From Hirudo medicinalis (Eukaryota > Annelida > Clitellata > Hirudinida > Hirudinidae), in NCBI GenBank assembly GCA_011800805.1, contig MPNW01000839.1:12112-22574 (forward strand): a stretch of 10,463 nucleotides of DNA, written 5' to 3'. Shown piece by piece: positions 6,980 through 10,463 of the stretch. Below the pieces are notes generated by a model. The model worked only from the letters and a program-made list of their open reading frames with translations. It was not told the origin of the DNA and made no database searches. Both the position numbers and the translations under genes were made by a program. Each line of letters begins with the position of its first letter. Within the stretch, counting starts at the first letter, position 1.

Positions 6980-7385
6980 TAATTATTGTAATAATAACTA
7001 TATACATTACTATTATTAAAATTATTATTATCATTCAATCAATTATTAACCAATCAATCACTTATTCATTGTCATTATTATTATAATATATTAGTTAATT
7101 ATTAACTATAATTAATTATAATTACTATATATTATAATAATAATGATTATTATAATATATTTGATTATTATAATATATTTGATTATTATAATATATAATA
7201 TAATATATAATATAATATAATCATTATAATAATGATTATTATAATTATTATTATAATATATTAGTTAATTATTAACTATAATTAATTATAATTAGTATAT
7301 ATTATAATAATAATGATTATTATATATATATTATTATTATTATTTATAATTATTGTAATAATAATCAGAAGAATATTATAATAAC
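6980..7385. repeat. A+T palindromic region with 81-bp duplication
   Basis: An 81-bp segment (7074-7154) recurs at 7244-7324 with a single difference (C at 7125, G at 7295), a spacing of 170 bp. Between the copies an 18-bp unit, GATTATTATAATATATTT, occurs twice perfectly at 7145 and 7163, with a partial third at 7181. Perfect hairpins include 7127-7141 with 7146-7160 (15 bp, 4-nt loop) and 7217-7226 with 7230-7239 (10 bp, 3-nt loop). There is no coding potential. Confidence 0.9.
7031..7070. repeat. Outlying copy of the 35-bp minisatellite unit
   Basis: TCATTCAATCAATTATTAAC followed by CAATCAATCACTTATTCATT resembles the TCATTCAATCAATTATCAAC and CCAATCACTCATTC order of the array that starts near 7946. 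It lies about 0.9 kb away inside A+T DNA. It is a candidate precursor or dispersed copy. Confidence 0.45.
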
Positions 7386-7482
7386 TGCATCATCATAATT
7401 AATTTATTGTAATTAATATCTTCGTGGGATCTGAAGCAGGATCAGGTGCTAGTTAGTCGTGAAATGTGAGATTCATCAGGTC

Positions 7483-7524
7483 GATGATGACGATGACGAT
7501 GTTGGTTATGACGACGACGACGAC

Positions 7525-7569
<45 letters not shown>
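7483..7569. repeat. (GAT/GAC)n array
   Basis: Alternating GATGAC at the left, a GTTGGTTAT interruption, five GAC units, then a run of GAT. Its GAY strand is the plus strand, opposite to the arrays at 1969, 3344 and 9413. Confidence 0.94.
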
Positions 7570-7572
<3 letters not shown>

Positions 7573-7700
7573 ATATAATACGTCAGATTTATGCAAAAGA
7601 ATTGATGAGTATTTATCTGTGGCATAATGACTTGTCTTAGAATAATATTGACGTTTATGGCTGCTGCAAATGCTTCAATTTGTTTTTCAGAACAACACAT
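7506..7700 (-). CDS. Hypothetical 64-residue open frame, doubtful
   Basis: The frame has a true ATG (7700-7698) and a non-repetitive N-terminal part of about 44 residues (starting MCCSEKQIEAFAAAINV). It then reads into the GAY array as poly-Ser. No family is recognised. The repeat tail and short length make a chance frame most likely. A TTTGTTTTTCAG splice-acceptor look-alike lies on the opposite strand at about 7679-7690. Confidence 0.1.
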
Positions 7701-7945
7701 TTATATTTTCCACTAAATCTTTATTATTTACTTTTTATTCTGTGAATTGTCATCATTTAAATGGTCAGCTTTTCATCTCAAAACTAACTAGTAATTCATT
7801 TATTGTGTGCATGCGTTCATAATTCACAATTCACGGATGCATTGTTTGTTTAGGTCATTGTACGTCTCAGTCGGACTTGGAAACTGTTTGTGCTCAAATA
7901 AAGGTGGAGACACCGCTCTTCACGCTTATCAGAGGTTTGTTGATG
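7570..7945. other. Unique region with one ankyrin-like hexapeptide
   Basis: No ATG-started gene is supported. Around 7855-7935 a plus-strand frame encodes KGGDTALHAYQ, where GDTALH matches the start of many ankyrin repeats. TTGTTTGTTTAG precedes it and CAGAGGTTTGT follows, as an internal exon would have. The rest of the ankyrin consensus is absent, so this may be coincidence. Confidence 0.3.
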
Positions 7946-8396
7946 TTTCATCAATCATTCAATCATTTATCAACCAACCAATCACTCATTCAATCAATCA
8001 TTTATCAACCAACCAATCACTCATTCAATCAATCATTTATCAACCAACCAATCACTCATTCAATCAATCATTTATCAACCAACCAATCACTCATTCAATC
8101 AATCATTTATCAACCAACCAATCACTCGTTCAATCAATCATTTATCAACCAACCAATCACTCATTCAATCAATCATTTATCAACCAACCAATCACTCATT
8201 CAATCGATCATTTATTAACCAACCAATAACTCATTCAATCTATTATCAACCAGCCAATCACTCATTCACTCATTAACAACAACCAATCACTCATTCAATC
8301 AATTATCAACCAACCAATCACTCATTCAATCAATCATTTATTAACCAACCAATAACTCATTCAATCATTCAATCATGTATTAATAAACCAAACAAT
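7946..8396. repeat. 35-bp minisatellite, seven regular units plus decayed tail
   Basis: Seven consecutive 35-bp units start at 7971, 8006, 8041, 8076, 8111, 8146 and 8181. Each begins CAACCAACCAATCACTC. Units 1-4 and 6 are identical by eye; unit 5 has CTCGTT and unit 7 has ATCGATC. A partial unit precedes (7946-7970). After 8215 the array decays with length changes and CAACCAGCC or TAACCAACC variants. The unit is itself built of CAAC/CAAT/CATT tetramers. As 35 is not a multiple of 3, a plus frame cycles through all phases and reads as a 35-residue periodic peptide without stops. Confidence 0.96.
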
Positions 8397-8430
8397 CAAC
8401 TTCTTGGCGCCAATGAAAGAAGCTAACTAA

Positions 8431-8682
8431 GACGGTGGTGTTGATAGTGATGGCGGAACCAGCAGGAGTAATCGTGGCTTCGGTGGTCCCCAATTGAGTG
8501 GGGAGCAGAGTAAGATCACATTGAGCTTACTTGAGGATGTCAGTGGATCTCACTGCATTATTCATGACCTTGTAACTCCTCCCACTGCTGACCTGCTAGC
8601 CCAAATTTCAGCCTTTAATTTTGATTTTGGTGAAAATTCATTAATTCCATTATCACATGAAATTGTAATCATGCAATGCTAA
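8431..8682 (+). CDS. Possible terminal exon or retrocopy fragment, 83 codons
   Basis: After an in-frame TAA at 8428-8430 the frame stays open to a TAA at 8680-8682, with no ATG near its beginning; an internal TTG at 8494 is its first start-like codon. The N-terminal 20 residues are Gly/Ser-rich (GGVDSDGGTSRSN). Then come LSGEQSKITLSLLEDVSG, IIHDLVTPPTADLLAQIS, FNFDFGENS and a C-terminus IVIMQC. Composition is mixed and protein-like, unlike the repeat-derived frames. AATAAA follows 26 bases after the stop. No domain is recognised. It could be a last exon, a processed pseudogene or a transposon remnant. Confidence 0.27.
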   Translation, partial: DGGVDSDGGTSRSNRGFGGPQLSGEQSKITLSLLEDVSGSHCIIHDLVTPPTADLLAQISAFNFDFGENSLIPLSHEIVIMQC

Positions 8683-8707
8683 AATAACGTTAGTTATTAA
8701 ACCAAAT

Positions 8708-8713
8708 AATAAA
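8708..8713 (+). promoter_or_regulatory. Candidate polyadenylation signal AATAAA
   Basis: AATAAA stands 26 bases after the TAA that ends the frame at 8431-8682. The distance suits a short 3' UTR. AT-rich DNA yields this hexamer often, so it is supportive and not decisive. Confidence 0.25.
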
Positions 8714-8765
8714 AGTTAACATTAAATATAACTACAAAAACAAGCCAAACAACAAAATCACTTAA

Positions 8766-8767
<2 letters not shown>

Positions 8768-8797
<30 letters not shown>
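8768..8797. repeat. (CAA/CAT)n repeat
   Basis: CATCAACAACAACATCAACA-type triplets. They lie directly before the ATG-started frame at 8821 and could be part of a 5' UTR or just a microsatellite. Confidence 0.9.
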
Positions 8798-8820
8798 ATG
8801 TTGAACCACATTGGACACAA

Positions 8821-9042
8821 ATGGATTCAGATAAGAAGCGATCAGCATCCAATGGATTATCTTCTCCATCTCCATTGCTTAGCTCTTATCTCAGAGATTC
8901 GATTTTCAACGACACCCCCCCAAGGGGTGACCGAGGTTGCCTAGTGATGGCTGGATGGGTGGATGGGAGGCTGGATGGATGGATGGGTGGCTGGATGGCT
9001 GGGTCTAAGAGGGCTGTACATAAGACCCCTACCTACAAGTAA
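8821..9042 (+). CDS. Possible first coding exon, 73-codon open frame
   Basis: A true ATG followed by G starts [18 protein letters not shown], then [19 protein letters not shown]. The first 38 residues are Ser-rich, hydrophilic and free of tandem repeats, as a disordered N-terminus of a nuclear or signalling protein might be. The frame then enters a GGATGGCT-type repeat ([17 protein letters not shown]) and ends at TAA. A splice donor-like GGGGTGACC at about 8924-8932 would end an exon before the repeat. The Kozak context is mixed (C at -3, G at +4). No family is recognised; chance is still quite possible. Confidence 0.25.
   Translation: MDSDKKRSASNGLSSPSPLLSSYLRDSIFNDTPPRGDRGCLVMAGWVDGRLDGWMGGWMAGSKRAVHKTPTYK
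8946..9004. repeat. (GGATGGNT)n repeat
   Basis: GGATGGGT, GGATGGGA, GGCTGGAT and related words in tandem, based on the tetranucleotide GGAT/GGCT. It is the opposite orientation of the CATC block at 2878-3125. Confidence 0.92.
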
Positions 9043-9412
9043 AGATCCTTGCTCTCACCACAGATTCATATCTCTTGCTAAAAGCTCTTCAAAGGGCACA
9101 TAGGTCTTGCCCCGTTTCTAATGATCCCAAGTAGATCTGATCATGCCACTTTTCGTCTGCAGGAAAGCAGTCACGAGCCTCGTCCGGTTGTGATCAGTCA
9201 TGCGTGAAATTAATGATTCATCTCCTGATAGTCTGTTTCTTCCAGACTATCTGAGCGTTATCAACTGTCTTCATCCTTTACTTTCAACTCCGTGACGCGT
9301 GTCACGTGACGCGCATGTGTGCAGTGTGACCTCCATGCCACGAAAGTGCTTGTATTTTTTTTATTATTTTTAATAGCTATATATGAAATTAGTAATGAAA
9401 CTGCTAAAACAC
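9005..9412. other. Unique region with E-box cluster, no supported gene
   Basis: A plus frame at about 9024-9134 reads [18 protein letters not shown] before a TAG, without an ATG. Splice acceptor-like CTCTCACCACAG and CTTTTCGTCTGCAG occur at about 9053-9064 and 9149-9162. None of these joins into a convincing exon set. The CACGTG site at 9303-9308 is listed separately. Confidence 0.45.
9292..9313. promoter_or_regulatory. CLEAR-type E-box GTCACGTGAC with flanking repeats
   Basis: GTCACGTGAC (9301-9310) is a perfect 10-bp palindrome and equals the CLEAR element bound by TFEB/MITF-type and USF bHLH-zip factors. GTGACGCG occurs on both sides in direct repeat (9292-9299, 9306-9313), with ACGCGT at 9295-9300. 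The CpG-rich cluster looks like a promoter-type element, but no transcript can be defined here. Confidence 0.5.
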
Positions 9413-9423
9413 CATCGTCATCA

Positions 9424-9455
<32 letters not shown>

Positions 9456-9539
9456 GTAGTCATCGTCATCGTCATCGTCATCAGCGTCATCGTCATCGTC
9501 ATCGTCATCATCGTCATCATCATCACCATCATCGTCATC
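9413..9539. repeat. (TCA/TCG)n array
   Basis: About 42 triplets, nearly all TCA or TCG. On the minus strand they read as 39 Asp with one Gly, one Ala and one Tyr. The enclosing minus frame (9611 to 9261) has a true ATG, a 24-residue leader ending SCPWW and a 50-residue tail containing VLAVSLLISYIAI. This is the only Asp-run frame here with an ATG, but tail and leader match nothing I know and the array is a typical microsatellite. Confidence 0.9.
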
Positions 9540-9812
9540 CCACCACGGGCAGGACCTGATGGTTGATAAAATATTCACCGATCCGTTAGCGAAAATGAAT
9601 GTCCCCATCATGCCACACCTGCCATCTGTCGCACGTTGAATAAGTAGAAGAGCGCCGGATTTCTACCACCGAGGGTTGGCGACTGGTCGGTGGCAGCATG
9701 GTAGAGGCAGACGGATGAGGGTGGTCTGATTATTTCTGAGGTGGTCTGAGGATGGTTTCGTAAATGTAAATCCAGTTCATTTCTATAGTGCCACAAGCAT
9801 ATCGTCAGAGGC
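9540..9812. other. Unique region left of the SINE-like element
   Basis: Mixed composition with GGTGGTCTGA repeated (about 9720-9750). Minus-strand frames through it begin at TTG or continue into the SINE-like element, so none is supported as a gene. Confidence 0.5.
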
Positions 9813-9940
9813 AGATTGTTTTATTAACGTCGGTAGCGTAGCTAGATGATTAGGACGGAGGACGGTAACAGGATTCGAATCGGTGCTGTTGTCGTGAGAG
9901 GCGGATGTCTTAACCATTAGACCACGCTGGAACATTCTAC
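9813..9940 (-). mobile_element. tRNA-Glu-derived SINE-like element
   Basis: The minus strand contains a tRNA-like head followed by about 50 bases ending in AATAAAACAATCT. The head has a Pol III A box (TGGTCTAATGG) and a B box (GATTCGAATCC) 42 bases apart, as in a tRNA. The segment is bounded by identical 10-mers, CGTCAGAGGC, at 9803-9812 and 9941-9950, which could be target-site duplications. No reverse transcriptase is present, as expected for a SINE that borrows LINE machinery. The boundary motif also recurs elsewhere nearby, so the exact ends are uncertain. Confidence 0.55.
9860..9931 (-). pseudogene. tRNA-Glu(CTC)-like pseudogene, head of SINE
   Basis: The D-arm (GTCT..AGAC) and the seven-base anticodon loop CTCTCAC with anticodon CTC (9898-9896) agree with eukaryotic tRNA-Glu. 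The anticodon stem, T stem and acceptor stem do not pair: the 5' acceptor TCCAGCG has no matching 3' strand. It therefore cannot be a working tRNA, but the internal Pol III promoter could still be active. Confidence 0.6.
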
Positions 9941-9950
9941 CGTCAGAGGC

Positions 9951-10135
9951 GCTTTTTGTTGACCATTTATATAGCGCTCCTTCCCAAAGGCGCTTGCAGG
10001 CTGGGTTTCGAACGCGGCACATTACGGCTACTGCCATTACCGTCGTATGCAGGGATGCATCCCTCGGAGTTGAGTTGCACTCGGGTTTCTATCCGAGTGA
10101 AGAGTGGAGGAGGGGTGCCTAGTGACGTCAGAGGG
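9951..10135 (-). repeat. Possible second repeat unit with B-box and hairpins
   Basis: On the minus strand, GCGTTCGAAACCC (about 10007-10019) resembles a Pol III B box, though I find no good A box. The segment holds the perfect palindrome AGGGATGCATCCCT (10051-10064), a 7-bp stem CACTCGG/CCGAGTG (10078-10084 with 10093-10099), and TTTATATAGCGC followed by AAAGGCGCT, a near-hairpin. It is bounded by CGTCAGAGG at 9941 and at 10126. A dispersed repeat is likely, but its family is unknown to me. Confidence 0.4.
10123..10130. promoter_or_regulatory. Full CRE palindrome TGACGTCA
   Basis: Third perfect TGACGTCA octamer. It overlaps the right-hand CGTCAGAGG motif, so it may be a part of the repeat and not an independent regulatory site. 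Confidence 0.3.
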
Positions 10136-10361
10136 CAATTCATCTTGGGCCGATAATTGCGGATTCACGGGACAAATTGAAAGTTTTGGCTGGGAAAATG
10201 GACGAGTTGAAACCCAGAAATCACGAGCGATCCATCAAAATCAATGGGATTCAAAAGGGAATCGTTAGCGCCCTCACTCAGGCAGGAACGCATCGTTCGT
10301 TGTGTCTCTTATATTACGCTTGTTAAGAGCAACATCTTTACGATGCTCATTCGTTCTCTGC
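10136..10361. other. Unique region, no gene seen
   Basis: Mixed-composition DNA. CTCTTA/TAAGAG (about 10306-10329) is a small inverted repeat. No frame or RNA gene is supported. Confidence 0.5.
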
Positions 10362-10461
10362 CTCACTCACTCACTCACTCACTCACTCACTCACTCACTC
10401 ACTCACTCACTCACTCACTCACTCACTCACTCACTCACTCACTACTCACTCACTCACTCAC
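10362..10461. repeat. (CACT)n tetranucleotide repeat
   Basis: About 25 CTCA/CACT units, perfect except for one missing base at about 10441-10444 (ACTACTCACT). It stops two bases before the window end. Confidence 0.97.
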
Positions 10462-10463
10462 GC

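Noticed and set aside
7807..8229. 140-residue plus frame with Asn/Gln/Ser-rich 35-residue repeats
   Set aside because: It is the translation of the 35-bp minisatellite, opens at GTG, and all phases are equally open because 35 is not a multiple of 3.
7946..8396. CRISPR array (regular 35-bp period)
   Set aside because: There are no spacers: the units are directly joined and the whole 35 bp repeats. The context is animal-like with no cas genes.
3237..9206. Shared 13-mer TCAGTCATGCGTG at 3237-3249 and 9194-9206
   Set aside because: The flanks do not align, and about one such match is expected by chance in a 10-kb self-comparison.
9783..10037. 84-residue minus frame with a true ATG
   Set aside because: It runs through the SINE-like element and its neighbour and reads tRNA-derived sequence as protein.

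Overview
This window looks like nuclear, non-coding DNA from an animal, most likely an invertebrate. It is AT-rich, dominated by simple and tandem repeats, and has no compact gene array, operon, Shine-Dalgarno context or long open frame. Almost every open frame of 60 codons or more lies inside, or runs into, a tandem repeat, and many begin only at TTG or GTG. I cannot name the species. One tRNA-derived, SINE-like segment near the right end supports a metazoan source.

Layout from left to right. The first 780 bases hold a CA repeat cut by the window edge, a TTTTA repeat, a TAA/TGA repeat and an ATTC repeat. Bases 787-1397 are a striking satellite of 47 consecutive 13-bp units with no net length change. 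A more GC-rich island (about 1555-1730) with perfect hairpins follows, then a TA-rich palindromic tract and a CAT/CGT array with a 33-bp internal duplication. Bases 2100-2600 are mostly unique. Next come an ACAATTATAA-type repeat, a CATC block with a 53-bp duplication, and a two-part TCA/TCG array (3344-3619). From 3620 to 5270 the sequence is AT-rich and mostly unique, with TAA and TTA tracts in opposite orientation. An 18-bp minisatellite nested in a 134-bp duplication occupies 5274-5578.

The middle contains the most structured stretch: a GC-rich cluster at 6147-6280 with a 10-bp stem, a degenerate 11-bp tandem repeat, and two palindromes. A second GC island (6730-6900) carries a 10-bp hairpin and, on the minus strand, a canonical G-quadruplex motif. 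Bases 6980-7385 are an almost pure A+T palindromic region with an 81-bp duplication. A GAY array and a 35-bp minisatellite (7971-8396) follow.

The right part (8400-9050) is the best place to look for exons. It holds an 83-codon open frame ending in TAA with AATAAA 26 bases later, and an ATG-started frame at 8821. Neither matches a family I recognise. Further right are a CLEAR/E-box palindrome (9301-9310), another Asp-codon array, the tRNA-Glu-like element (9813-9940) with repeated CGTCAGAGG motifs around it, and a terminal CACT array. No functional gene can be asserted with confidence, and I see no coherent novel multi-gene system. The interest lies in the tandem-repeat architecture, the structured islands and the SINE-like region.
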